Positions 52,147 through 64,000 of a stretch of DNA of 64,000 nt are shown piece after piece. Under the pieces are notes generated by a model. That model was not told the origin of the DNA and did no database searches. It was given only the letters and a program-made list of their open reading frames with translations. Source of the DNA: Pseudocercospora fijiensis CIRAD86 (taxonomy: Eukaryota; Ascomycota; Dothideomycetes; Mycosphaerellales; Mycosphaerellaceae); assembly GCF_000340215.1 (NCBI RefSeq), contig NW_006921532.1, forward strand, positions 5,807,094 to 5,871,093, in the 5' to 3' direction. Within the stretch, counting starts at the first letter, position 1. The number at the start of each line of letters is the position of its first letter. Position numbers and translations under genes: made by a program.

Positions 52147-54113
52147 TCAGCCATTTTCCTGCTGCGCAAACGCCGAAGGATCCGTGAATTGATAATCAGC
52201 ACCAAAGAACTCTGCGAGGTCCAAATCCGGGCCAAAGCCCAAATTCTGCATGAATTTCGGGTTTTGCGTGGAATCAGATCGATCCAGCATGGCAAGCTCT
52301 TCGAAAATGTCGCCACCAGGCACCGCGTCGTTCGTCACGCTTTCTGAAGTCGGTTGGGGTAGCTCAATGGAGCCCTCACTGTGCCACAGTCCTGATGCGA
52401 GATCTGTTGACATGTGATCTGCTGGAGTACTGCCGACTACTGGTTCCGGTCTTTCGTTTGGAATGCTCAGATATCCGTGTTGTTGGTCCTGGAAAGGACT
52501 GGTGAAGTCGAATTGGTTGGAATGGCTTCGTGTTTGCATCGTGCCGGGGTTTGCAAAGTCGCTGGGACGGCGTGAAGTTGGGCTTTGAGGCGTGTTTGCA
52601 ACCAGCATTCCAGGATGCTGCCGGGAAGTCTTGAGTGAAGCGTTGTGAAGGAGCGAGAAGACGGCATCTACCTGCAGATTCGAATCATGCGCGGCGGGGC
52701 TGGCCATGTGCAAGTTGACTCGGCGCTGCAACGCCATCCGAATGAGAGTGTTGAATGTGCTGATAGATCTCGCAGGAGACTTGGTTGCAGCGGAGCTAGG
52801 GCCTATGGCTGGATCCTGCCACGGTGACCATTCCTCAAGGCCATCTTCAATCAGTAATCCGACAGTCCTGATGTCTTCTGGTCTAATGTGACAGATCGCG
52901 GAAGTTCGAGAAGCTGCGGCGCTTTCGAGGAGGAAGGCAGCCAGAATCGTGTGCTTTGTCCGACCTTCGAAAAGCGTTGTACTCGTGCCTCTTCCAAGAT
53001 TGAAGTGCGTCAACAGCCGCACTGCCGACCCGATAACCAACCACGCAGCAAGCCAGGCGTTTCTGACAAGCTCGGAAAGTCCAAGGATGAGTAGGGCCTT
53101 GATATGTCCAAGCTGAAAGCCTTGTTCCTGCGGAATGAGCGACTTGGCAACATCTCGACAGTACTCAAAGGCAACAAGGGAACTCGCTCCGCCCAATTGC
53201 AGCGATGCAAAAGCCATGATACTCCATAGTTCGGCATGACCGGAGCCCGTAGCATTTTCTTTTGCTAGACCGCTTGCAGGGTATGCATACATTAGCTTGA
53301 GAACATCATGTCTCTCGATTATGGGCAGCCAGGTTTGGGTGAATGCCAAGTAGTGTTCCAGAAGAGCCCAGGAGTTCTCGGGAAGTTTCAACATTTCATT
53401 GCCAGCGTCACCTTTCGGCGCCAAATTCCCGGCAAGTCCAGGGGTCGCTTCTTCATTCACTCGATCGTGGTGCAATGGCTCCAACTCAGACGGTGCCGAT
53501 AGCGGGGGCGACTGGTATACACCAGCAGCTTGTGAAGCGGCGCTCTGTTGGGCATTCGGCGAAGGAGTCTTTGGCACATCGATCTCAGCACCAGATAGCA
53601 ACTGATCGATTTGTTTGAAGATGATGCCGTTTCTCCAATTTGTGTGCAAGTTCTCGGACGATGTGGGCTCTTTCCAGGCAATCAGCCGGTGAGCAGATTC
53701 ATCAGATCTAGGTAACAGTCGCGAAAGCTGCGTCTGGAGGAGGACATCTTGTCAGCCAAAGACCTCAAGCGTAGCTGCTGCATGCTCACTTCACATTCCG
53801 GGTACTTCTCGAACAGCCATGCCAAGGTCAGCTCCAACGTCCGGATATAATTTGGCTGAATGCCACGCTTCTTTGGCTGCTCATGGTAGGTGCAGGATCG
53901 CCGTTGGACCTCACAAGTCTGACACAATGGCTGGCCTCCATCGCACTTCTCTCGACCGGCACGGCATTGGTCGCAGGCCCTTGATACTCGCACTCGTTTT
54001 GCACGCTGCGCCGCGTCCTGCTTCTTGGAAGAGGAAGATGGACGCTTGTCGCCAGGATTTGCATTCTCGATGTCGTCCGGGCCCTCTGCATTTCTTGCGG
54101 TTGCTTCGGGCAT
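52147..54113 (-). CDS. qutA: QutA: Zn2Cys6 transcriptional activator of quinate genes
   Basis: Two exons (54,113-53,790 and 53,733-52,147), 636 residues. The 56-nt intron (GTGAGC...CTCCAG) joins FEKYPECE-TQLSRLLPRS in phase 0. The binuclear zinc cluster is perfect: Cys47-x2-Cys50-x6-Cys57-x6-Cys64-x2-Cys67-x6-Cys74 in VSRACDQCRAGREKCDGGQP. It is followed by the linker KKRGIQPNYIRTLELTLAWL that is characteristic of QutA/QA-1F. A fungal-specific TF domain occupies the middle (LLEHYLAFTQTWLPIIERHD, SIMAFASLQLG). The C-terminus is acidic (PDLDLAEFFGADYQ) and probably the activation domain and the QutR contact. It activates qut genes when quinate is present and is divergent from qutR. Confidence 0.92.
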
Positions 54114-54555
54114 AGCAGTCCAGACTCGGCTTCATCACATCTTCAGCTGTGACGGCCGTTCAGAAGTGGAGAAGACCGTTTCTAGAATGGACACCGTCCT
54201 CGCAGCATATTAGACTCAGAAGTCTTTCGTAAAATGCATCTCGACGCAGACGTGGCAACGAGAAAGCCAATTCTGAAGCGTGTGATTGGCGAGGATGAAG
54301 TCTGAGCCAGGGGCAAAGTGTTTTTCCCTCCAGGCTTGCACCTCCGCTCAGGCATGGCATGCCACCCAAACTGTTCTTCGACCTTATGCTGGAGGAATAT
54401 CCGCAGATGGCTCCATACCGCGGCCGCCATGTTCACGGGACCGTAGATCTCACCTGACTTCTCATGCCTTCGCAAGATTGAAGGACAACAAGGCAAAAGC
54501 CAACAGTCTTGATCGACTAGAACTCGTTTTCGATACTGCTAATTTGTATGGGACC
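54114..54555. promoter_or_regulatory. Divergent qutA-qutR promoter region
   Basis: 442 bp between the two regulatory genes. It contains a short inverted repeat GGAC-ACC-GTCC at 54,193-54,203. No coding frame fits in the region. Shared regulation of activator and repressor is likely from the layout. Confidence 0.5.
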
Positions 54556-57347
<2,792 letters not shown>

Positions 57348-57822
57348 GAAATGCCGCAGATCGATAGGATAAGATCAATAAAGGCTGTTGACATTGCTGT
57401 TGTTTCATTTCTGATGTTGATTTCTATCATCGTGTCTGTAGCTCCTGTCGCTGTACAAATGTCTGTCCACTGTGATCTGATGTCGTGCTGTCTGACCTCT
57501 ATACAACCATATACAGGATCTATTCTTTTCATCACCTACTGCATCGCCAAGCCTTTGATGTGAGCTGACTGATCTCTTCCTCTGCATGATCATCGTTCCC
57601 TTGAGGCGGCACTCTCGGAAGGAGTAAATGGTCCTCCTTATCGGGCGAGTGACGGCCAACCAGTGAAGCCATGATTTTCATCTCCAGTCTTGGCACACTG
57701 ATGATCCGGCATTTGCCGCCCGTGGCCTTTCTGCACCGTACTGTAATGCAGGCATGGTCGAGGCTTTTCGCAAGCACTGACGTACAAGATTTTTGCTGAT
57801 ACTGGCGGATTTGATACTTCCC
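57348..57822. other. Convergent intergenic region
   Basis: 475 bp between the 3' ends of qutR and the arylsulfotransferase-like gene. No gene or repeat seen. Confidence 0.6.
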
Positions 57823-59736
57823 TCAAGTCGGCCTGCTATTGGCACTGCTCCACTTCATATGTATCCACTCATACATTCCCGATGTCGTTCTTACTGCTCG
57901 CCTGTATCCGTACGAAGAAGGGTCTCTCCAGTCAGGCCAAAATTGCGTTGATGCGGCTCCTGGACTGCGAATTTGTCCAGAAGATCGGAAGTGCTTGAGT
58001 GCTAAGCGAGCACCACCCAGGAATCCAACGACCAGGAAGAGTTTGAACACGATCATAAAATACGATGAGCTAGTCGAATGGTCTTGAGGATCGCACGGCT
58101 CAGAATAGCGAAGGACTTCGTGAGCGGAGTTCAGAGCAGCGACCCTCAACTTCGTGAAGGGTCTATCTGAAGACGATTGGGAAAGGTCGAAAGAGGCTTC
58201 AAACCCGGTCTTCGGCACTACATCAATGCTTTCGAAGTCCGTTTCCTGCGTTTTCGTTTCCGCGATTGAAGAGTTCTCGTCTTTGCTCCTGAGGTCCTCC
58301 GGTTTGACTTCTTCCATGTCAAATGTTGCCTCCAGTGCCCAGAAAGCCACCTCGGTTGCGCCGTTCCAACTAACATATAGAACGTCATCCTCGATCTTGG
58401 TCTTTGGAGGCTCCCTAGGCATTCCATGCCAATTGAAGACTTTTGTCGTGCGATAGGACTTCATTTTCTCTAACCAGAAGTACCAGGAAGCGCCCAGATG
58501 AGTTTCACACAACAGATCTCCATGGGGAGTGTACTCGGAATAAGCAGCCGCAGATCCCCAGCCCACAAAGAACTGCTCAAATTCGCCCAGATACTGGACT
58601 GAGCCTTGCGAACTAGATAAGATTCCTTGAGCGGATGTCATAGACTGAAGTAGCCTCGCCGTCTTGTTTTCAACATCGATTTGAATTACCAAGGCTCGAC
58701 TTTCCGTTGCATCGATATGCAGAGGACCAGCTTTGCTGTTGTCAAACAGGGTCAAGACACCTTCGTCCTCGTTGATCCAGCGAACATCGTGCTGCCACTT
58801 GAAATTCGTGGCTTGGCCATCAGACAGATCGTGGAATTGGTTCTCATCGCCACCCAAGATCCACAATATCTCACCGGTAGGACTGACGGAGAGGATGTGA
58901 TGGAAGTGGCGCGATGAGATGATGTAGTTGCCTTGTGAGTCTTTGTCCACGCTGTTGAGGTGATAGAAATCAAAAGGAATGCTCTCCCAATACCCGCCAA
59001 ACGGATTGGTCATGTGTGTTTCCACAGGGTCGAAGTGATCGAGCGCGCTCCATTCGAAGAGAAGTTCTCCAGTTTCGATGTCAATTTCCTGAAATAAATT
59101 GTCGACCACCCATCCTTTCTCCGGTCGACCCATGCCCATGTCGCGGAGGTCGGCATTCGTGGCATTGTAGACGGTCAGCAGAGCGGTGCCTTCCGGGGTG
59201 ATCTTAAACTCGTGCAGATCTCCAAAGAGCGCGTCGCCGACGGCGGATATCATGCGCACCACCTGGTATGTGGAATCGAGCATGAAGTAAACGCCCTTGC
59301 CAGAGGTCGCTGCCTTCTGCCCGGACCATAGGGTCAGAAAGTGCTCGCCTTGAAAGCGCTGGACCTTCAAATTTGCGGTGGCACCAAAGTCATCCGATGT
59401 CCAGACCAGTCCGCCTTTGGAGTCGAGTATCATAGGGCCTGGGCGAGTCACGGCGGGGCCATTTGGCGTGAGAAGAATGTTGCCGGCGTCGCATTTGTCG
59501 TGCCATAGGATTTGTCTCGGCTGGGGCGCGGCAAGATTGAATGAAGCATAGTGGGTAAGAGGATATGCGCCGAAAAGTCCCAGATCAAAGATGACGGGAT
59601 CCAAGGAGGGGAAAACGAAGGCGATTGCGGGCAAGAGGCATTGATGGGCCACAAGAAGGGCGCCAAGTAGGGCGAGGCCGACCAACGCGGGTTTTATTGC
59701 GGCTCGTAGACAGTGGAGGCAATTGGCCCAGCGCAT
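57823..59736 (-). CDS. Arylsulfotransferase (ASST)-like membrane protein
   Basis: Single exon, 637 residues. It has an N-terminal signal anchor (about residues 15-36, PALVGLALLGALLVAHQCLL). A beta-propeller-type domain follows, with AGNILLTPNGPAVTRPGPMI, LDSKGGLVWTSDDFGATANL, SIPFDFYHLNSVDKDSQGNY, ISSRHFHHILSVSPTGEILW and ILGGDENQFHDLSDGQATNF plus KWQHDVRWI. A second membrane helix (YFMIVFKLFLVVGFLGGARL) lies near the C-terminus, followed by a basic tail. The H-H and KWQHD blocks are those of the fungal arylsulfotransferase 2 family (PF14269). The family name comes from bacterial sulfotransferases; activity in fungi has not been shown as far as I know. The likely location is the secretory pathway or plasma membrane. 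Confidence 0.82.
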   Translation of the reverse strand: MRWANCLHCLRAAIKPALVGLALLGALLVAHQCLLPAIAFVFPSLDPVIFDLGLFGAYPLTHYASFNLAAPQPRQILWHDKCDAGNILLTPNGPAVTRPGPMILDSKGGLVWTSDDFGATANLKVQRFQGEHFLTLWSGQKAATSGKGVYFMLDSTYQVVRMISAVGDALFGDLHEFKITPEGTALLTVYNATNADLRDMGMGRPEKGWVVDNLFQEIDIETGELLFEWSALDHFDPVETHMTNPFGGYWESIPFDFYHLNSVDKDSQGNYIISSRHFHHILSVSPTGEILWILGGDENQFHDLSDGQATNFKWQHDVRWINEDEGVLTLFDNSKAGPLHIDATESRALVIQIDVENKTARLLQSMTSAQGILSSSQGSVQYLGEFEQFFVGWGSAAAYSEYTPHGDLLCETHLGASWYFWLEKMKSYRTTKVFNWHGMPREPPKTKIEDDVLYVSWNGATEVAFWALEATFDMEEVKPEDLRSKDENSSIAETKTQETDFESIDVVPKTGFEASFDLSQSSSDRPFTKLRVAALNSAHEVLRYSEPCDPQDHSTSSSYFMIVFKLFLVVGFLGGARLALKHFRSSGQIRSPGAASTQFWPDWRDPSSYGYRRAVRTTSGMYEWIHMKWSSANSRPT

Positions 59737-61151
59737 GTTCTCATTTCTCGAGGGCAGTGCTGCTGGTTAGGAGTGCAGCATGAGCATGATGAAGGTCAAG
59801 GAGTGGAGTGGAGGATGGCGATGCGATGCGATGGCGATGCGATGCGATGCGATGCGATGCAGGCACAGTCGATGGATGCCAGAGCTCGAGGTCGCACGCA
59901 CGCACGCAGATACAGATATTCTGGCCGGGCCACGCGAGCATGTCATGCAGCTGGGCGGACTAAAGTGACGGTGACGGACCAGTGACAGGCGGAGGTGTTG
60001 CTCTGCCATGCCAAGCACCAAGCGCGCCGCCGCGCCCAGAGCTCCTGCCTCTCAAAGAAGCGCGCCTGACGTTGTTTGGAGGAGCCTGTCTGGCACGGCA
60101 GTCGCGTCTCGCTTCGTGCTTCCGACTTCGAGATTGCGTAGATGCCAAGCGGACGCCAAGTGAGGTCGGAGTCTTGGTCTCATGCATGATGCAGCTTGTT
60201 CGTGTACATGTACCTGCACGGCGCACGCCCGTCGCAAACAAAGTCTGCATCAGCTTCTCATGCCCATGCTGTCGTTGAACTGCTGCCCGGAGACCCTGGA
60301 CCGTTCCATTCTGAGCGATAGCACTGCGTCGCTTCGAAGCTTGCACCTCGTGGTCGCCAAGTGGACTTTGCAGCCGTTCTGGTGCTACCGAAGCGACGGC
60401 GCCACATATGCAAACGCGGCTGTCCACGCGGCGAATTCGCCATTCGCCATGGGGACGACTTCGGGGAGGCGAAAGGATCACTGTCGGAGGCGACATGTTG
60501 CCCGAGCGGTCTGCTGGCGGAAGACTTTCCCGAAAGGTGGCAGCACTGCGACTTTCCTCGCAAATGACGAGGACGCTGTGCGCGTGTCGGCGGCTGACGT
60601 TCCAAAGCTCCGATGGTCTTGGTCTTGGTACTGGTCTTTACTATCCCTCCTCCTGTCTCATCAATCACACGCTGTAGCATTCGAGACGGCGAGGCTCGAA
60701 AGACGAGGGAAAGGGGAGAAGAGACGTCAGGCTTTCAGGCGGAGAGTAGTAGACTTTATACTCCCAGCTCAGCCTCCCAATTGCTGCCTGCCGACGGCAC
60801 AGGGCGCCTGGTCACGGCTGACGCGAAATCCGCACGGAACGACATGGAGAAAACGGCATAGATAGCAGTATCATCCAGAAGTGAATGGAGAGCAGCGCAG
60901 GTAATACTTACTTACTACTTGAGAACAAGGTGAGGTTGGAATAAGAAGAACTTGCGCAATCCGCGGCATGCGAGCTTCAACGTATTTAGTGGGCACTGCC
61001 AGCTGCGTTGCTTTGCAGCCTGCCGTGGCCGTATTCAGCTGCCGGCCATTGGCTGTTTGTACGATCGCACAACGGCCACACGGAGCAGCGATATGCATCT
61101 CTTGCTCGGTGTGGCCCCTTGCAGCCTTGACTTCACTCACGCTATATATCA
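59737..61151. other. Intergenic region with microsatellites, no convincing gene
   Basis: A GATGC/GCGAT repeat lies at about 59,815-59,862 and a short ACGC run at 59,895-59,908. Several overlapping frames of 60-230 codons exist on both strands but show Arg/Ser-rich chance composition and no domains. This region probably includes the promoter of the arylsulfotransferase-like gene. Confidence 0.5.
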
Positions 61152-62858
61152 TCAGAAAAACAACCATTGCCCAATGCGTCTGATCCTCGCCTTCCAACCC
61201 TCTCCCTTGCGCCAAGGCACGAACTTTGCATCTGCCAAAACTTTCGACCGCTCCTCTGGCAGCAGTCCAGTGTCGAATCGGTCTGTAACCAAATCCATCT
61301 CCGCTGCTCTGACGAATCTCGTTCTATGCCATACCTTCCACCCCACGAACATGACCAACATGACCGGCAACTCAATATAATAGCTCACGAAGTCGACCGC
61401 CTTGAAGTGCGGAGAAAAACAACTCCAACCCTGCACAAGCACGAGGAAGCCGTTCAAAAATACCGCAGCGAGGGGGCCATATGGATATGTCCAATTCTTG
61501 AAAGGCAGAAGATGGTCTAATCCTTGTTTGCGAAGGCCAGATCGGAAGCGGAGAGATGCGAAGTTGATAGCGATCCACGACAGCTGGTTCGAAACACCGA
61601 CGATATTCTGCAACCAGGTCCAGAGCTGACCGGCGCCGATGTACGATGCCCCGAAACATAAGCCGCTGATGACTGATGTGCTTAAAACTGCCACCCACGG
61701 GACTTGGTTCCGGTTGAGCTTTCCGAGGAATCGAGGTGCGTGGCCATTGACAGCAAGCGCGTACATGAGCCGCGAACCGGCGTACAACGCATGATTGCCA
61801 GCAGAAATGACACTCGTCATAACCACAGCGTTAATGAAAGACCCGGCAATCGTGCTTCCTGCCGTCTGGAACACGAGGGTGAATGGCGAGACATGACTAT
61901 CTCTGTTCGCCAGACCAGGATAGTCATATGGCACGTTGAGTCCGATGATGAGGATGGCCAAAATATAGAAGATCAAAATTCTCCAAAAAACATTGCGGAC
62001 CACGCGCGGGAGGTTTTTCGCAGGATTCTTCGTCTCTCCAGCTGTGATTGCGATGCTCTCTGTCCCACCATACGCGAACGCCGCGGTCACGAACACCGAC
62101 GCGAAGCCTCCGATTCCATTCACGAAAGGTGCGTCGCCTTGGTACCAGTATCGCGTGCCGATGTATTCATGTTGTGTATTCCCGCCACAATTCACCGCGA
62201 TACCGAGGATGATGAAAATGACAATCGTCACCACCTTAAGGAACGAAAGGCAGTATTCAATCTCACCATATACCCTCACCGTCACAATATTCAACCCAAT
62301 TATCACCACCAGGAGTATCAAACTTATGCCCCACCCCGGAAACTTATCAGTCCAATACTGCAACAGCAATTGCGCTGCAATGACATCCGAAGCCGTCGAG
62401 ACGGCGTCATTAAACCAGTAATTCCACGTGAGCGCAAAGCCGAACGCATCGTCGACGAATCTTCCGGCAAAGGTACAGAATGAGCCGGCGATGGGGATGA
62501 ATGCTGCCATTTCTCCGAGTGCGAGCATGGTCATGTAGACGATGGCGCCTACGATTGCATAGGCTATGAGCATTGATGCCGGTCCGCCTTTTGCGAGGGA
62601 AGTCCCGGTTCCGAGGAAGAGGCCGGTTCCTATGGTTCCTCCTGCTTCGGCGTCAGTGGGAATGATGGAGGGATTTGGGGAAGTGGGTGTGGATCTACCG
62701 ATTGCTATCATTTGGACTTGTCGTGCGGAGAGCTTTCGAGCCAGTGTTGGGGTTGTTGGAGATTCTGGTGGTATGTCATCTCGTGTTTTGTCGCTGTAGG
62801 GATTCCGCTGGTCGTCTACGGCCCCTTCGTTCACACTTTCGATGTCTGCTTGACCCAT
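61152..62858 (-). CDS. Amino-acid permease (APC/YAT family)
   Basis: The open frame codes 568 residues, but 62,698-62,642 is a 57-nt intron (GTAGAT...GACGCCGAAGCAG) without stop. Removing it restores QMIAIG-GTIGTGLFLGTG, the invariant first helix of fungal amino-acid permeases. Spliced product: 549 residues (exons 62,858-62,699 and 62,641-61,152). The signatures are MTMLALGEMAAFIPIAGSFC, FALTWNYWFNDAVSTASDV, VNGIGGFASVFVTAAFAYGG, ESIAITAGETKNPAKNLPRV and GSRLMYALAVNGHAPRFLGK. There are twelve membrane helices with cytosolic ends. It is a plasma-membrane proton-coupled amino-acid importer; the substrate range cannot be inferred. Confidence 0.9.
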   Translation of the reverse strand: MGQADIESVNEGAVDDQRNPYSDKTRDDIPPESPTTPTLARKLSARQVQMIAIGRSTPTSPNPSIIPTDAEAGGTIGTGLFLGTGTSLAKGGPASMLIAYAIVGAIVYMTMLALGEMAAFIPIAGSFCTFAGRFVDDAFGFALTWNYWFNDAVSTASDVIAAQLLLQYWTDKFPGWGISLILLVVIIGLNIVTVRVYGEIEYCLSFLKVVTIVIFIILGIAVNCGGNTQHEYIGTRYWYQGDAPFVNGIGGFASVFVTAAFAYGGTESIAITAGETKNPAKNLPRVVRNVFWRILIFYILAILIIGLNVPYDYPGLANRDSHVSPFTLVFQTAGSTIAGSFINAVVMTSVISAGNHALYAGSRLMYALAVNGHAPRFLGKLNRNQVPWVAVLSTSVISGLCFGASYIGAGQLWTWLQNIVGVSNQLSWIAINFASLRFRSGLRKQGLDHLLPFKNWTYPYGPLAAVFLNGFLVLVQGWSCFSPHFKAVDFVSYYIELPVMLVMFVGWKVWHRTRFVRAAEMDLVTDRFDTGLLPEERSKVLADAKFVPWRKGEGWKARIRRIGQWLFF

Positions 62859-64000
62859 TTCCGGATAGTTTACAGTGAAGTCTCCATGTGTATTGTATTT
62901 CTTCCTGCTGGAGATCTAGATCCGTAGCAAGACCTAGAATCATCAGCGGTTGTCGAGGTTGCGACTTTCATGTATCTCTCTCATTTGAGAGGTTTTCTTC
63001 TAAACATTTTTTTCCCAGCAGGCGATTGGTACCACACGCGGAGTTTTCGATGGTCATCTTTTCTCAAATCAGGCATAGTCGGGCATGGCGTGCTCACATC
63101 TGAATCCTGCTACGACGTTACATGGTGACGGCCAAATCATGGCGACTCTTCGCAGAGCCGACCAAGAGCTCTTTCCACTGTATCAACATGGAGTTGGGCA
63201 TGATGGGAGAACACGTTGAACCAGAGGTGGATTGGCGGAGTGAGAAGTTGTTTGGAGAAAGGGAATTCGTGGTGGAGCGTGCTTCCGTGCCAATCTCAAC
63301 TTTAGAATAACCCGCCTCCCGCGCGGCGCGCCCCGCAGCCGTATATGAAGATCTTCGGCACCGCTGTTTCTTTGGCTCCTGAATAACACCGCTTCACGAT
63401 CATCATCACCGGGCTCTGCCACCACCGTCTCTCATGCCTCCAGCCAAGATACTCGAGACGACTAGACAGCACTCGGCCACTTCTTGGACAAGACGACTCA
63501 TACTGCAAGACAGGAGGAGAGAATGATGCTGAGATGCAGCCTCCTGCTGCCGGTAACTACGGCATCGTGGCCGCCGCTCGGAAATGATGTCTGTGCTTCG
63601 CTACTCCTGCTAATTTGGCATAGGAGGCTGAGAGGCAGCTACTTGATGTGCTATCGCGGGCGACGTCGACCATGGTTAAAAGAGTCTTCAGACGCCACAC
63701 GCTCTCCATCCTCCAATCCTGCCCGCTGGAAACCCCGGCCGCGGTCTATGCCTGGCTGCTGCCACGTGAGATTTCGACGCTGCTCCAACTCAAGCAAGTA
63801 ATGGAGATTGGGAGCATCCACAACGACGTCAAGCTAAACAGCGCGCGTTGGCATTCACCTGGAGCCGCGCGCAGTACGACGGCAGGCCGCTATGTAAGTA
63901 AAGGGATGCATATCTTCTGCGTCTGCACTTCTTCTCTTCCCTCTTAGCATCATCAGCACCTGACTCTTCTTTCGCAACATCTGCTTGCATTCATTCTTTC
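62859..64000. other. Promoter-side flank, no convincing gene
   Basis: The upstream region of the amino-acid permease gene. Frames such as plus 63,648-63,947 end near a GTAAGT (63,894-63,899), which could be the first exon of a gene running off the window, but composition and start context are weak. The last 60 bp are pyrimidine-rich, as often seen before fungal start sites. Confidence 0.45.

Noticed and set aside
60182..60865. 227-codon plus ORF and overlapping ORFs in the 59.7-61.1 kb gap.
   Set aside because: Mutually overlapping frames on both strands with no domain, poor start contexts and Arg/Ser-rich chance composition.

Overview
The window looks like the nuclear genome of a filamentous ascomycete. 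A Dothideomycete of the Capnodiales/Mycosphaerellales type is my inference from gene style. The evidence is short GT-AG introns (about 49-77 nt in most genes), a quinate-utilisation cluster with an AROM-derived repressor, a small Cu-metallothionein gene, and a repeat compartment eroded by repeat-induced point mutation (RIP).

Region 1 (1 to about 24,690) is a block of nested and adjacent transposons. CpA and TpG are strongly depleted and TpA enriched, and nearly all stops inside otherwise continuous frames are TAG or TAA at former Gln/Trp codons. On the minus strand lies a large gene of about 1,182 codons (16,938 down to 1,063), tentatively DUF6589-like. It is split by a complete 12.3-kb Ty3/gypsy-type LTR retrotransposon (3,088-15,410) with 280-bp LTRs. 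That element carries gag, protease, RT/RNase H and integrase. Unusually, it also has a third frame of about 940 codons downstream of pol with no family I recognise, and five copies of a GC-core palindrome at the boundaries of its coding modules. Next come a Mutator-like (MULE) transposase (minus, about 18.3-20.9 kb) and a PiggyBac-type transposase (plus, about 21.6-24.2 kb).

Region 2 (24.7-44.5 kb) is ordinary genic DNA: a Dal5-type MFS permease, a tiny metallothionein gene (minus, 27.1-27.3 kb), an AAA ATPase, an F-box protein, a conserved hypothetical, lunapark, a GlcG/HbpS-like protein, a second F-box protein, a small secreted protein, a transposase-type HTH protein without a nuclease domain, and an isocitrate lyase/PEP mutase-family enzyme.

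Region 3 (44.2-57.4 kb) is a quinate/shikimate catabolic cluster: qutG (inositol-monophosphatase fold), qutB (quinate dehydrogenase), qutD (quinate permease), qutC (3-dehydroshikimate dehydratase), qutA (Zn2Cys6 activator) and qutR (repressor derived from the AROM C-terminal half). qutB/qutD and qutA/qutR are divergent pairs. QutD imports quinate, QutB oxidises it to 3-dehydroquinate, a catabolic 3-dehydroquinase (qutE, not in this window) would give 3-dehydroshikimate, and QutC makes protocatechuate. QutA and QutR form the activator/repressor pair. A 131-bp TA-flanked MITE sits 132 bp upstream of qutG.

Region 4 (57.8-64 kb) holds an arylsulfotransferase-like membrane protein and an amino-acid permease, both on the minus strand, plus gene-poor flanks.
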